Source: Ptiloglossa arizonensis (lineage: Eukaryota; Arthropoda; Insecta; Hymenoptera; Colletidae). Taken from it: a stretch of 64,000 bases of DNA. The position numbers and the translations under genes were made by a program. Below the pieces are notes generated by a model. It was not told where the DNA came from. It saw nothing but the letters and a program-made list of their open reading frames with translations, and did not search any database. Positions 10,801-24,925 of the stretch are shown piece after piece. The number at the start of each line of letters is the position of its first letter. Within the stretch, counting starts at the first letter, position 1. The stretch lies in the NCBI RefSeq assembly GCF_051014685.1, contig NW_027478723.1, positions 248,001 to 312,000 of the forward strand. Direction: 5' to 3'.

Positions 10801-13800
10801 CGAACGGATTGACCAATCCGCAAAATTTCTGTTGCATCTGAAAGTAGAAACTCGCCCGAATACAACGGTAGGTGTAGTTTTCCCCTAGGCCTTTCTAGTT
10901 ATTCGTTTCGAGCATCAGAACTGCGAAAATTTTGAGTTTCTGAAGCTGTTCTTACCTCCAAACTGCCATATCTCGCGAACGGATTGACCAATCCGCAAAA
11001 TTTCTGTTGCATCTGAAAGTAGAAACTCGCCCGATTACAACGGTATGCGTACTTCTCCCCTAGGCCGTTCTAGTCATTCGTTTCGAGCATCAGAACTGCG
11101 AAAATTTTGAGTTTCTCAAGCGTTTCTTATCTCCAAACTGCCATATCTCGCGAACGGATGGATCAATCCGCAAAATTTTTGTTGCATCTGAAAGTAGAAA
11201 CTCGCCCGATTACAACGGTAGGTGTAGTTTTCCCCTAGGCCGTCCCAGCTATTCATTTCGAACATCAGAACTGCGAAAATTTTGAGTTTCTCAAGCGTTT
11301 CTTACCTCCAAACTGCCATACCTCGCGAACGGATTGACCAATCCGCAAAATGTCTGTAGCTTCTGAAAGTAGAAACTCGCCCGATTACAACGGTATGCGC
11401 ACTTTTCCCCTAGGCGGTTCTAGTTATTCGTTTCGAGCTTCAGAACTGCGAAAATTTTGAGTTTCTCAAGCGTTTCTTACCTCCAAACTGCCATATCTCG
11501 CGAACGGATTGACCAATCCGCAAAATTTCTGTTGCATCTGAAAGTAGAAACTCGCCCGATTACAACGGTATGCGCACTTTTCCCCTAGGCCGTTCTTGTT
11601 ATTCGTTTCGAGCATCAGAACTGCGAATATTTTGAGTTTCTCAAGCGTTTCTTACCTCCAAACTGCCATATCTCGCGAACGGATTGACCAATCCGCAAAA
11701 TTTCTGTTGCATCTGAAAGTAGAAACTCGCCCGATTACAACGGTATGCGCACTTTTCCCCTAGGCCGTTCTTGTTATTCGTTTCGAGCATCAGAACTGCG
11801 AAAATTTTGAGTTTCTCAAGCGTTTCTTACCTCCAAACTGCCATATCTCGCGAACGGATTGACCAATCCGCAAAATTTCTGTTGCTTCTGAAAGTAGAAA
11901 CTCGCCCGATTACAACGGTATGCGCACTTTTCCCCTAGGCCGTACTAGTTATTCGTTTCGAGCATCAAAAATGCGAAAATTTTGAGTTTCTCAAGCGTTA
12001 GTTACCTCCAAACTGCCATATCTCGCGAACGGATTAAACAATTCGCAAAATTTCTGTTGCATCTGAAAGTAGAAACTCGCCCGATTACAACGGTATGCGC
12101 ACTTTTTCCCTAGGCCGTCCTTGTTATTCGTTTCGAGCATCAGAACTGCGAATATTTTGAGTTTCTCAAGCGTTTCTTTCCTCCAAACTGCCATATCTCG
12201 CGAACGGATTGACCAATCCGCAAAATTTCTGTTGCATCTGAAAGTAGAAACTCGCCCGATTACAACGGTATGCGCACTTTTCACCTAGGCCGTTCTTGTT
12301 ATTCGTTTCGAGCATCAGAACTGCGAAAATTTTGAGTTTCTCAAGCGTTTCTTACCTCCAAACTGCCATATCTCGCGAACGGATTGACCAATCCGCAAAA
12401 TTTCTGTTGCTTCTGAAAGTAGAAACTCGCCCGATTACAACGGTATGCGCACTTTTCCCCTAGGCCGTACTAGTTATTCGTTTCGAGCATCAAAAATGCA
12501 AAAATTTTGAGTTTCTCAAGCGTTAGTTACCTCCAAACTGCCATATCTCGTGAACGGATTAACCAATTCGCAAAATTTCTGTTGCATCTGAAAGTAGAAA
12601 CTCGCCCGATTACAACGGTAGGCGCACTTTTCCCCTAGGCCGTTCTTGTTATTCGTTTCGAGCATCAGAACTGCGAATATTTTGAGTTTCTCAAGCGTTT
12701 CTTACCTCCAAACTGCCATATCTCGCGAACGGATTGACCAATCCGCAAAATTTCTGTTGCATCTGAAAGTAGAAACTCGCCCGATTACAACGGTATGCGC
12801 ACTTTTCCCCTAGGCCGTTCTTGTTATTCGTTTCGAGCATCAGAACTGCGAAAATTTTGAGTTTCTCAAGCGTTTCTTACCTCCAAACTGCCATATCTCG
12901 CGAACGGATTGACCAATCCGCAAAATTTCTGTTGCTTCTGAAAGTAGAAACTCGCCCGATTACAACGGTATGCGCACTTTTCCCCTAGGCCGTACTAGTT
13001 ATTCGTTTCGAGCATCAAAAATGCGAAAATTTTGAGTTTCTCAAGCGTTAGTTACCTCCAAACTGCCATATCTCGCGAACGGATTAACCAATTCGCAAAA
13101 TTTCTGTTGCATCTGAAAGTAGAAACTCGCCCGATTACAACGGTATGCGCACTTTTCCCCTAGGCCGTTCTTGTTATTCGTTTCGAGCATCAGAACTGCG
13201 AATATTTTGAGTTTCTCAAGCGTTTCTTACCTCCAAACTGCCATATCTCGCGAACGGATTGACCAATCCGCAAAATTTCTGTTGCATCTGAAAGTAGAAA
13301 CTCGCCCGATTACAACGGTAGGTGTAGTTTTCCCCTAGGCCTTTCTAGTTATTCGTTTCGAGCATCAGAACTGCGAAAATTTGGAGTTTCTGAAGCGTTT
13401 CTTACATCCAAACTGCCATATCTCGCGAACGGATTGACCAATCCGCAAAATTTCTGTTGCTTCTGAAAGTAGAAACTCGCCCGATTACAACGGTATGCGC
13501 ACTTTTCCCCTAGGCCGTACTAGTTATTCGTTTCGAGCATCAAAAATGCGAAAATTTTGAGTTTCTCAAGCGTTAGTTACCTCCAAACTGCCATATCTCG
13601 CGAACGGATTAACCAATTCGCAAAATTTCTGTTGCATCTGAAAGTAGAAACTCGCCCGATTACAACGGTATGCGCACTTTTCCCCTAGGCCGTTCTTGTT
13701 ATTCGTTTCGAGCATCAGAACTGCGAATATTTTGAGTTTCTCAAGCGTTTCTTACCTCCAAACTGCCATATCTCGCGAACGGATTGACCAATCCGCAAAA

Positions 13801-13825
13801 TTTCTGTTGCATCTGAAAGTAGAAA
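7876..13825. repeat. 17-mer higher-order repeat, 2975 bp, two copies
   Basis: Units are 7876-10850 and 10851-13825. Private variants recur 2975 bp apart: 'gaagctgttcttac' near 7969 and 10944, 'ggatggatcaatcc' with 'caaaatttttgtt', 'gtcccagctattcatttcgaac' near 8266 and 11241, 'catacctcgcg', 'aaaatgtctgtagctt', 'attaaacaattcg', 'ttttcacctagg', 'catcaaaaatgcaaaa', and 'ctcgtgaacgg'. Few differences are visible. The 5' part of each unit carries lineage 2-like monomers. Similarity to the third potential unit stops soon after 13900. Confidence 0.92.
8751..8925. repeat. Representative satellite monomer
   Basis: One ordinary 175-bp unit. By hand count it has 46 C and 32 G (44.6% GC) and 13 CpG, against about 8.4 expected from base composition. 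In order it holds the 'ctcgcccgattacaacgg' box, a variable block (tatgcgcac, taggtgtag, gggaggtgtag or tatgcgtac in different types), an AvrII-type palindrome cctagg, a second variable block (ttcttgtt, tactagtt, ttctagtt, ttccagtt), an aaaatttt palindrome, a small ttgag/ctcaa hairpin, 'ccaaactgccatatct', a tcgcga palindrome, the cggattg/caatccg dyad, and a 3' box ending 'gaaagtagaaa'. Most type-defining bases lie in the two variable blocks and around the dyad. Because 175 is one more than a multiple of 3, reading frames shift in each successive monomer. Confidence 0.97.
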
Positions 13826-16800
13826 CTCGCCCGAATACAACGGTAGGTGTAGTTTTCCCCTAGGCCTTTCTAGTTATTCGTTTCGAGCATCAGAACTGCG
13901 AAAATTTGGAGTTTCTGAAGCGTTTCTTACATCCAAACTGCCATATCTCGCGAACGGATTGACCAATCCGCAAAATTTCTGTTGCATCTGAAAGTAGAAA
14001 CTCGCCCGATTACAACGGTATGCGCACTTTTCCCCTAGGCCGTTCTAGTTATTCGTGTCGAGCATTAGAACTGCGAAAATTTTGAGTTTCTCAAGCGTTT
14101 CTTACCTCCAAACTGCCATATCTCGCGAACGGATTGACCAATCCGCAAAATTTCTGTTGCATCTAAAAGTAGAAACTCGCCCGATTACAACGGTATGCGT
14201 ACTTTTCCCCTAGGCCGTTCTTGTTATTCGTTTCGAGCATCAGAACTGCGAAAATTTTGAGTTTCTCAAGCGTTTCTTATCTCCAAACTGCCATATCTCG
14301 CGAACGGATTGACCAAGCCGCAACATTTCTGTTGCATCTGAAAGTAGAAACTCGCCCGATTACAACGGTATGCGCACTTTTCCCCTAGGCCGTTCTTGTT
14401 ATTCGTTTCGAGCATCAGAACTGCGAATATTTTGAGTTTCTCAAGCGTTTCTTACCTCCAAACTGCCATATCTCGCGAACGGATTGACCAATCCGCAAAA
14501 TTTCTGTTGCATCTGAAAGTAGAAACTCGCCCGATTACAACGGTATGCGCACTTTTCCCCTAGGCCGTTCTTGTTATTCGTTTCGAGCATCAGAACTGCG
14601 AAAATTTTGAGTTTCTCAAGCGTTTCTTACCTCCAAACTGCCATATCTCGCGAACGGATTGACCAATCCGCAAAATTTCTGTTGCTTCTGAAAGTAGAAA
14701 CTCGCCCGATTACAACGGTATGCGCACTTTTCCCCTAGGCCGTACTAGTTATTCGTTTCGAGCATCAAAAATGCGAAAATTTTGAGTTTCTCAAGCGTTA
14801 GTTACCTCCAAACTGCCATATCTCGCGAACGGATTAACCAATTCGCAAAATTTCTGTTGCATCTGAAAGTAGAAACTCGCCCGATTACAACGGTATGCGC
14901 ACTTTTCCCCTAGGCCGTTCTTGTTATTCGTTTCGAGCATCAGAACTGCGAATATTTTGAGTTTCTCAAGCGTTTCTTACCTCCAAACTGCCATATCTCG
15001 CGAACGGATTGACCAATCCGCAAAATTTCTGTTGCATCTGAAAGTAGAAACTCGCCCGATTACAACGGTAGGTGTAGTTTTCCCCTAGGCCTTTCTAGTT
15101 ATTCGTTTCGAGCATCAGAACTGCGAAAATTTGGAGTTTCTGAAGCGTTTCTTACATCCAAACTGCCATATCTCGCGAACGGATTGACCAATCCGCAAAA
15201 TTTCTGTTGCTTCTGAAAGTAGAAACTCGCCCGATTACAACGGTATGCGCACTTTTCCCCTAGGCCGTACTAGTTATTCGTTTCGAGCATCAAAAATGCG
15301 AAAATTTTGAGTTTCTCAAGCGTTAGTTACCTCCAAACTGCCATATCTCGCGAACGGATTAACCAATTCGCAAAATTTCTGTTGCATCTGAAAGTAGAAA
15401 CTCGCCCGATTACAACGGTATGCGCACTTTTCCCCTAGGCCGTTCTTGTTATTCGTTTCGAGCATCAGAACTGCGAATATTTTGAGTTTCTCAAGCGTTT
15501 CTTACCTCCAAACTGCCATATCTCGCGAACGGATTGACCAATCCGCAAAATTTCTGTTGCATCTGAAAGTAGAAACTCGCCCGAATACAACGGTAGGTGT
15601 AGTTTTCCCCTAGGCCTTTCTAGTTATTCGTTTCGAGCATCAGAACTGCGAAAATTTGGAGTTTCTGAAGCGTTTCTTACATCCAAACTGCCATATCTCG
15701 CGAACGGATTGACCAATCCGCAAAATTTCTGTTGCATCTGAAAGTAGAAACTCGCCCGATTACAACGGTATGCGCACTTTTCCCCTAGGCCGTTCTAGTT
15801 ATTCGTGTCGAGCATTAGAACTGCGAAAATTTTGAGTTTCTCAAGCGTTTCTTACCTCCAAACTGCCATATCTCGCGAACGGATTGACCAATCCGCAAAA
15901 TTTCTGTTGCATCTGAAAGTAGAAACTCGCCCGATTACAACGGTATGCGCACTTTTCCCCTAGGCCGTTCTTGTTATTCGTTTCGAGCATCAGAACTGCG
16001 AAAATTTTGAGTTTCTCAAGCGTTTCTTACCTCCAAACTGCCATATCTCGCGAACGGATTGACCAATCCGCAAAATTTCTGTTGCTTCTGAAAGTAGAAA
16101 CTCGCCCGATTACAACGGTATGCGCACTTTTCCCCTAGGCCGTACTAGTTATTCGTTTCGAGCATCAAAAATGCGAAAATTTTGAGTTTCTCAAGCGTTA
16201 GTTACCTCCAAACTGCCATATCTCGCGAACGGATTAAACAATTCGCAAAATTTCTGTTGCATCTGAAAGTAGAAACTCGCCCGATTACAACGGTATGCGC
16301 ACTTTTTCCCTAGGCCGTCCTTGTTATTCGTTTCGAGCATCAGAACTGCGAATATTTTGAGTTTCTCAAGCGTTTCTTTCCTCCAAACTGCCATATCTCG
16401 CGAACGGATTGACCAATCCGCAAAATTTCTGTTGCATCTGAAAGTAGAAACTCGCCCGATTACAACGGTATGCGCACTTTTCACCTAGGCCGTTCTTGTT
16501 ATTCGTTTCGAGCATCAGAACTGCGAAAATTTTGAGTTTCTCAAGCGTTTCTTACCTCCAAACTGCCATATCTCGCGAACGGATTGACCAATCCGCAAAA
16601 TTTCTGTTGCTTCTGAAAGTAGAAACTCGCCCGATTACAACGGTATGCGCACTTTTCCCCTAGGCCGTACTAGTTATTCGTTTCGAGCATCAAAAATGCA
16701 AAAATTTTGAGTTTCTCAAGCGTTAGTTACCTCCAAACTGCCATATCTCGTGAACGGATTAACCAATTCGCAAAATTTCTGTTGCATCTGAAAGTAGAAA

Positions 16801-18570
16801 CTCGCCCGATTACAACGGTAGGCGCACTTTTCCCCTAGGCCGTTCTTGTTATTCGTTTCGAGCATCAGAACTGCGAATATTTTGAGTTTCTCAAGCGTTT
16901 CTTACCTCCAAACTGCCATATCTCGCGAACGGATTGACCAATCCGCAAAATTTCTGTTGCATCTGAAAGTAGAAACTCGCCCGATTACAACGGTATGCGC
17001 ACTTTTCCCCTAGGCCGTTCTTGTTATTCGTTTCGAGCATCAGAACTGCGAAAATTTTGAGTTTCTCAAGCGTTTCTTACCTCCAAACTGCCATATCTCG
17101 CGAACGGATTGACCAATCCGCAAAATTTCTGTTGCTTCTGAAAGTAGAAACTCGCCCGATTACAACGGTATGCGCACTTTTCCCCTAGGCCGTACTAGTT
17201 ATTCGTTTCGAGCATCAAAAATGCGAAAATTTTGAGTTTCTCAAGCGTTAGTTACCTCCAAACTGCCATATCTCGCGAACGGATTAACCAATTCGCAAAA
17301 TTTCTGTTGCATCTGAAAGTAGAAACTCGCCCGATTACAACGGTATGCGCACTTTTCCCCTAGGCCGTTCTTGTTATTCGTTTCGAGCATCAGAACTGCG
17401 AATATTTTGAGTTTCTCAAGCGTTTCTTACCTCCAAACTGCCATATCTCGCGAACGGATTGACCAATCCGCAAAATTTCTGTTGCATCTGAAAGTAGAAA
17501 CTCGCCCGATTACAACGGTAGGTGTAGTTTTCCCCTAGGCCTTTCTAGTTATTCGTTTCGAGCATCAGAACTGCGAAAATTTGGAGTTTCTGAAGCGTTT
17601 CTTACATCCAAACTGCCATATCTCGCGAACGGATTGACCAATCCGCAAAATTTCTGTTGCTTCTGAAAGTAGAAACTCGCCCGATTACAACGGTATGCGC
17701 ACTTTTCCCCTAGGCCGTACTAGTTATTCGTTTCGAGCATCAAAAATGCGAAAATTTTGAGTTTCTCAAGCGTTAGTTACCTCCAAACTGCCATATCTCG
17801 CGAACGGATTAACCAATTCGCAAAATTTCTGTTGCATCTGAAAGTAGAAACTCGCCCGATTACAACGGTATGCGCACTTTTCCCCTAGGCCGTTCTTGTT
17901 ATTCGTTTCGAGCATCAGAACTGCGAATATTTTGAGTTTCTCAAGCGTTTCTTACCTCCAAACTGCCATATCTCGCGAACGGATTGACCAATCCGCAAAA
18001 TTTCTGTTGCATCTGAAAGTAGAAACTCGCCCGAATACAACGGTAGGTGTAGTTTTCCCCTAGGCCTTTCTAGTTATTCGTTTCGAGCATCAGAACTGCG
18101 AAAATTTGGAGTTTCTGAAGCGTTTCTTACATCCAAACTGCCATATCTCGCGAACGGATTGACCAATCCGCAAAATTTCTGTTGCATCTGAAAGTAGAAA
18201 CTCGCCCGATTACAACGGTATGCGCACTTTTCCCCTAGGCCGTTCTAGTTATTCGTGTCGAGCATTAGAACTGCGAAAATTTTGAGTTTCTCAAGCGTTT
18301 CTTACCTCCAAACTGCCATATCTCGCGAACGGATTGACCAATCCGCAAAATTTCTGTTGCATCTAAAAGTAGAAACTCGCCCGATTACAACGGTATGCGT
18401 ACTTTTCCCCTAGGCCGTTCTTGTTATTCGTTTCGAGCATCAGAACTGCGAAAATTTTGAGTTTCTCAAGCGTTTCTTATCTCCAAACTGCCATATCTCG
18501 CGAACGGATTGACCAAGCCGCAACATTTCTGTTGCATCTGAAAGTAGAAACTCGCCCGATTACAACGGTA
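11700..18570. repeat. 15-monomer block duplicated 4200 bp apart
   Basis: About 11700-14370 recurs at about 15900-18570, an offset of 4200 bp or 24 monomers. All rare marks of the 17-mer tail are repeated ('attaaacaattcg', 'tttcacctagg', 'catcaaaaatgcaaaa', 'ctcgtgaacgg'), followed by 'gtgtcgagcattag' (14055 and 18255) and 'gaccaagccgcaacattt' (14311 and 18511). This lineage 1 spacing is unrelated in content to the 4199-bp 24-mer farther right; the near-equal size is probably coincidence. Confidence 0.87.
12630..15910. repeat. 10-mer offset repeat, 1750 bp
   Basis: About 12630-14160 matches about 14380-15910 at 1750 bp (ten monomers). Shared marks are two 'aaaatttggagtttctg' C monomers, 'cgcccgaatacaacggtagg' (near 13830 and 15580) and 'attcgtgtcgagcattagaac' at 14051 and 15801. 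The copy ends where 14161 has 'catctaaaag' and 15911 has 'catctgaaag'. This copy lies inside the overlap of the 17-mer and the 4200-bp duplication, so the layers are nested. Confidence 0.82.
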
Positions 18571-21500
18571 TGCGCACTTTTCCCCTAGGCCGTTCTTGTT
18601 ATTCGTTTCGAGCATCAGAACTGCGAAAATTTTGAGTTTCTCAAGCGTTTCTTATCTCCAAACTGCCATATCTCGCGAACGGATTGACCAAGCCGCAAAA
18701 TTTCTGTTGCATCTGAAAGTAGAAACTCGCCCGATTACAACGGTATGCGCACTTTTCCCCTAGGCCGTTCTTGTTATTCGTTTCGAGCATCAGAACTGCG
18801 AAAATTTTGAATTTCTCAAGCGTTTCTTACCTCCAAACTGCTATATCTCGCGATCGGATTGACCAATCCGCAAAATTTCTGTTGCTTCTGAAAGTAGAAA
18901 CTCGCCCGAATACAACGGTATGCGCACTCTTCCCCTAGGGCGTACTAGTTATTCGTTTCGAGCATCAAAATTGCGAAAATTTTGAGTTTCTCAAGCGTTA
19001 GTTACCTCCAAACTGCCATATCTCGCGAACGGATTAACCAATTCGCAAAATTTCTATTGCATCTGAAAGTAGAAACTCGCCCGATTACAACGGTATGCGC
19101 ACTTTGCCCCTAGGCCGTTCTTGTTATTCGTTTCGAGCATCAGAACTGCGAATATTTTGAGTTTCTCAAGCGTTTCTTACATCCAAACTGCCATATCTCG
19201 CGAACGGATTGACCTATCCGCAAAATTTCTGTTGCTTCTGAAAGTAGAAACTCGCCCGATTACAACGGTATGCGCACTTTTCCCCTAGGCCGTACTAGTT
19301 ATTCGTTTCGAGCATCAAAAATGCGAAAATTTTGGGTTTCTCAAGCGTTAGTTACCTCCAAACTGCCATATCTCGCGAACGGATTAACCAATTCGCAAAA
19401 TTTCTGTTGCATCTGAAAGTAGAAACTCGCCCGATTACAACGGTATGCGCACTTTTCCCCTAGGCCGTACTAGTTATTCGTTTCGAGCATCAAAAATGCG
19501 AAAATTTTGGGTTTCTCAAGCGTTAGTTACCTCCAAACTGCCATATCTCGCGAACGGATTGACCAATCCGCAAAATTTCTGTTGCTTCTGAAAGTAGAAA
19601 CTCGCCCGATTACAACGGTATGCGCACTTTTCCCCTAGGCCGTACTAGTTATTCGTTTCGAGCATCAAAAATGCGAAAATTTTGAGTTTCTCAAGCGTTA
19701 GTTACCTCCAAACTGCCATATCTCGCGAACGGATTAAACAATTCGCAAAATTTCTGTTGCATCTGAAAGTAGAAACTCGCCCGATTACAACGGTATGCGC
19801 ACTTTTTCCCTAGGCCGTCCTTGTTATTCGTTTCGAGCATCAGAACTGCGAATATTTTGAGTTTCTCAAGCGTTTCTTTCCTCCAAACTGCCATATCTCG
19901 CGAACGGATTGACCAATCCGCAAAATTTCTGTTGCATCTGAAAGTAGAAACTCGCCCGATTACAACGGTATGCGCACTTTTCACCTAGGCCGTTCTTGTT
20001 ATTCGTTTCGAGCATCAGAACTGCGAAAATTTTGAGTTTCTCAAGCGTTTCTTACCTCCAAACTGCCATATCTCGCGAACGGATTGACCAATCCGCAAAA
20101 TTTCTGTTGCTTCTGAAAGTAGAAACTCGCCCGATTACAACGGTATGCGCACTTTTCCCCTAGGCCGTACTAGTTATTCGTTTCGAGCATCAAAAATGCA
20201 AAAATTTTGAGTTTCTCAAGCGTTAGTTACCTCCAAACTGCCATATCTCGTGAACGGATTAACCAATTCGCAAAATTTCTGTTGCATCTGAAAGTAGAAA
20301 CTCGCCCGATTACAACGGTAGGCGCACTTTTCCCCTAGGCCGTTCTTGTTATTCGTTTCGAGCATCAGAACTGCGAATATTTTGAGTTTCTCAAGCGTTT
20401 CTTACCTCCAAACTGCCATATCTCGCGAACGGATTGACCAATCCGCAAAATTTCTGTTGCATCTGAAAGTAGAAACTCGCCCGATTACAACGGTATGCGC
20501 ACTTTTCCCCTAGGCCGTTCTTGTTATTCGTTTCGAGCATCAGAACTGCGAAAATTTTGAGTTTCTCAAGCGTTTCTTACCTCCAAACTGCCATATCTCG
20601 CGAACGGATTGACCAATCCGCAAAATTTCTGTTGCTTCTGAAAGTAGAAACTCGCCCGATTACAACGGTATGCGCACTTTTCCCCTAGGCCGTACTAGTT
20701 ATTCGTTTCGAGCATCAAAAATGCGAAAATTTTGAGTTTCTCAAGCGTTAGTTACCTCCAAACTGCCATATCTCGCGAACGGATTAACCAATTCGCAAAA
20801 TTTCTGTTGCATCTGAAAGTAGAAACTCGCCCGATTACAACGGTATGCGCACTTTTCCCCTAGGCCGTTCTTGTTATTCGTTTCGAGCATCAGAACTGCG
20901 AATATTTTGAGTTTCTCAAGCGTTTCTTACCTCCAAACTGCCATATCTCGCGAACGGATTGACCAATCCGCAAAATTTCTGTTGCATCTGAAAGTAGAAA
21001 CTCGCCCGATTACAACGGTAGGTGTAGTTTTCCCCTAGGCCTTTCTAGTTATTCGTTTCGAGCATCAGAACTGCGAAAATTTGGAGTTTCTGAAGCGTTT
21101 CTTACATCCAAACTGCCATATCTCGCGAACGGATTGACCAATCCGCAAAATTTCTGTTGCTTCTGAAAGTAGAAACTCGCCCGATTACAACGGTATGCGC
21201 ACTTTTCCCCTAGGCCGTACTAGTTATTCGTTTCGAGCATCAAAAATGCGAAAATTTTGAGTTTCTCAAGCGTTAGTTACCTCCAAACTGCCATATCTCG
21301 CGAACGGATTAACCAATTCGCAAAATTTCTGTTGCATCTGAAAGTAGAAACTCGCCCGATTACAACGGTATGCGCACTTTTCCCCTAGGCCGTTCTTGTT
21401 ATTCGTTTCGAGCATCAGAACTGCGAATATTTTGAGTTTCTCAAGCGTTTCTTACCTCCAAACTGCCATATCTCGCGAACGGATTGACCAATCCGCAAAA

Positions 21501-23050
21501 TTTCTGTTGCATCTGAAAGTAGAAACTCGCCCGAATACAACGGTAGGTGTAGTTTTCCCCTAGGCCTTTCTAGTTATTCGTTTCGAGCATCAGAACTGCG
21601 AAAATTTGGAGTTTCTGAAGCGTTTCTTACATCCAAACTGCCATATCTCGCGAACGGATTGACCAATCCGCAAAATTTCTGTTGCATCTGAAAGTAGAAA
21701 CTCGCCCGATTACAACGGTATGCGCACTTTTCCCCTAGGCCGTTCTAGTTATTCGTGTCGAGCATTAGAACTGCGAAAATTTTGAGTTTCTCAAGCGTTT
21801 CTTACCTCCAAACTGCCATATCTCGCGAACGGATTGACCAATCCGCAAAATTTCTGTTGCATCTAAAAGTAGAAACTCGCCCGATTACAACGGTATGCGT
21901 ACTTTTCCCCTAGGCCGTTCTTGTTATTCGTTTCGAGCATCAGAACTGCGAAAATTTTGAGTTTCTCAAGCGTTTCTTATCTCCAAACTGCCATATCTCG
22001 CGAACGGATTGACCAAGCCGCAACATTTCTGTTGCATCTGAAAGTAGAAACTCGCCCGATTACAACGGTATGCGCACTTTTCCCCTAGGCCGTTCTTGTT
22101 ATTCGTTTCGAGCATCAGAACTGCGAAAATTTTGAGTTTCTCAAGCGTTTCTTATCTCCAAACTGCCATATCTCGCGAACGGATTGACCAAGCCGCAAAA
22201 TTTCTGTTGCATCTGAAAGTAGAAACTCGCCCGATTACAACGGTATGCGCACTTTTCCCCTAGGCCGTTCTTGTTATTCGTTTCGAGCATCAGAACTGCG
22301 AAAATTTTGAATTTCTCAAGCGTTTCTTACCTCCAAACTGCTATATCTCGCGATCGGATTGACCAATCCGCAAAATTTCTGTTGCTTCTGAAAGTAGAAA
22401 CTCGCCCGAATACAACGGTATGCGCACTCTTCCCCTAGGGCGTACTAGTTATTCGTTTCGAGCATCAAAATTGCGAAAATTTTGAGTTTCTCAAGCGTTA
22501 GTTACCTCCAAACTGCCATATCTCGCGAACGGATTAACCAATTCGCAAAATTTCTATTGCATCTGAAAGTAGAAACTCGCCCGATTACAACGGTATGCGC
22601 ACTTTGCCCCTAGGCCGTTCTTGTTATTCGTTTCGAGCATCAGAACTGCGAATATTTTGAGTTTCTCAAGCGTTTCTTACATCCAAACTGCCATATCTCG
22701 CGAACGGATTGACCTATCCGCAAAATTTCTGTTGCTTCTGAAAGTAGAAACTCGCCCGATTACAACGGTTTGCGCACTTTTCCCCTAGGCCGTACTAGTT
22801 ATTCGTTTCGAGCATCAAAAATGCGAAAATTTTGGGTTTCTCAAGCGTTAGTTACCTCCAAACTGCCATATCTCGCGAACGGATTAACCAATTCGCAAAA
22901 TTTCTGTTGCATCTGAAAGTAGAAACTCGCCCGATTCCAACGGTATGCGCACTTTTCCCCTAGGCCGTTCTTGTTATTCGTTTCGAGCATCAGAACTGCG
23001 AATATTTTGAGTTTCTCAAGCGTTTCTTACCTCCAAACTGCCATATCTCG
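16050..23050. repeat. 20-mer higher-order repeat, 3500 bp, two copies
   Basis: About 16050-19470 matches about 19550-22970 at exactly 3500 bp. Marks in both copies are 'attaaacaattcg', 'tttcacctagg', 'gcattagaac' (18261 and 21761), 'gaccaagccgcaacattt' (18511 and 22011), 'tcgcgatcggatt' (18847 and 22347), 'caaaatttctattgc', 'gcactttgcccc' and 'gacctatccgc'. Copy 2 differs at 'acggtttgcgc' near 22765, where copy 1 has 'acggtatgcgc'. The match ends near 22967, where copy 2 changes from an A to a B monomer. Confidence 0.9.
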
Positions 23051-24925
23051 CGAACGGATTGACAAATCCGCAAAATTTCTGTTGCATCTGAAAGTAGAAA
23101 CTCGCCCGATTACAACGGTATGCGCACTTTTCCCCTAGGCCGTTCTTGTTATTCGTTTCGAGCATCAGAACTGCGAATATTTTGAGTTTCTCAAGCGTTT
23201 CTTACCTCCAAACTGCCATATCTCGCGAACGGATTGACCAATCCGCAAAATTTCTGTTGCATCTGAAAGTAGAAACTCGCCCGATTACAACGGTAGGTGT
23301 AGTTTTCCCCTAGGCCTTTCTAGTTATTCGTTTCGAGCATCAGAACTGCGAATATTTTGAGTTTCTCAAGCGTTTCTTACCTCCAAACTGCCATATCTCG
23401 CGAACGGATTGACAAATCCGCAAAATTTCTGTTGCATCTGAAAGTAGAAACTCGCCCGATTACAACGGTATGCGCACTTTTCCCCTAGGCCGTTCTTGTT
23501 ATTCGTTTCGAGCATCAGAACTGCGAAAATTTTGAGTTTCTCAAGCGTTTCTTATCTCCAAACTGCCATATCTCGCGAACGGATTGACCAAGCCGCAACA
23601 TTTCTGTTGCATCTGAAAGTAGAAACTCGCCCGATTACAACGGTATGCGCACTTTTCCCCTAGGCCGTTCTTGTTATTCGTTTCGAGCATCAGAACTGCG
23701 AAAATTTTGAGTTTCTCAAGCGTTTCTTATCTCCAAACTGCCATATCTCGCGAACGGATTGACCAAGCCGCAAAATTTCTGTTGCATCTGAAAGTAGAAA
23801 CTCGCCCGATTACAACGGTATGCGCACTTTTCCCCTAGGCCGTTCTTGTTATTCGTTTCGAGCATCAGAACTGCGAAAATTTTGAATTTCTCAAGCGTTT
23901 CTTACCTCCAAACTGCTATATCTCGCGATCGGATTGACCAATCCGCAAAATTTCTGTTGCTTCTGAAAGTAGAAACTCGCCCGAATACAACGGTATGCGC
24001 ACTCTTCCCCTAGGGCGTACTAGTTATTCGTTTCGAGCATCAAAATTGCGAAAATTTTGAGTTTCTCAAGCGTTAGTTACCTCCAAACTGCCATATCTCG
24101 CGAACGGATTAACCAATTCGCAAAATTTCTATTGCATCTGAAAGTAGAAACTCGCCCGATTACAACGGTATGCGCACTTTGCCCCTAGGCCGTTCTTGTT
24201 ATTCGTTTCGAGCATCAGAACTGCGAATATTTTGAGTTTCTCAAGCGTTTCTTACATCCAAACTGCCATATCTCGCGAACGGATTGACCTATCCGCAAAA
24301 TTTCTGTTGCTTCTGAAAGTAGAAACTCGCCCGATTACAACGGTTTGCGCACTTTTCCCCTAGGCCGTACTAGTTATTCGTTTCGAGCATCAAAAATGCG
24401 AAAATTTTGGGTTTCTCAAGCGTTAGTTACCTCCAAACTGCCATATCTCGCGAACGGATTAACCAATTCGCAAAATTTCTGTTGCATCTGAAAGTAGAAA
24501 CTCGCCCGATTCCAACGGTATGCGCACTTTTCCCCTAGGCCGTTCTTGTTATTCGTTTCGAGCATCAGAACTGCGAATATTTTGAGTTTCTCAAGCGTTT
24601 CTTACCTCCAAACTGCCATATCTCGCGAACGGATTGACAAATCCGCAAAATTTCTGTTGCATCTGAAAGTAGAAACTCGCCCGATTACAACGGTATGCGC
24701 ACTTTTCCCCTAGGCCGTTCTTGTTATTCGTTTCGAGCATCAGAACTGCGAATATTTTGAGTTTCTCAAGCGTTTCTTACCTCCAAACTGCCATATCTCG
24801 CGAACGGATTGACCAATCCGCAAAATTTCTGTTGCATCTGAAAGTAGAAACTCGCCCGATTACAACGGTAGGTGTAGTTTTCCCCTAGGCCTTTCTAGTT
24901 ATTCGTTTCGAGCATCAGAACTGCG
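21880..24925. repeat. 9-mer higher-order repeat, 1575 bp, two copies
   Basis: About 21880-23350 recurs at about 23455-24925. The copy includes 'gaccaagccgcaacattt' (22011 and 23586), 'tcgcgatcggatt', 'cggtttgcgc' (22766 and 24341), 'gattccaacggtatg' and 'gacaaatccgc'. Because 'cggtttgcgc' is absent from the older 20-mer copy, this 9-mer duplication came after the 20-mer one. The relative order is an inference from shared derived bases. Confidence 0.88.
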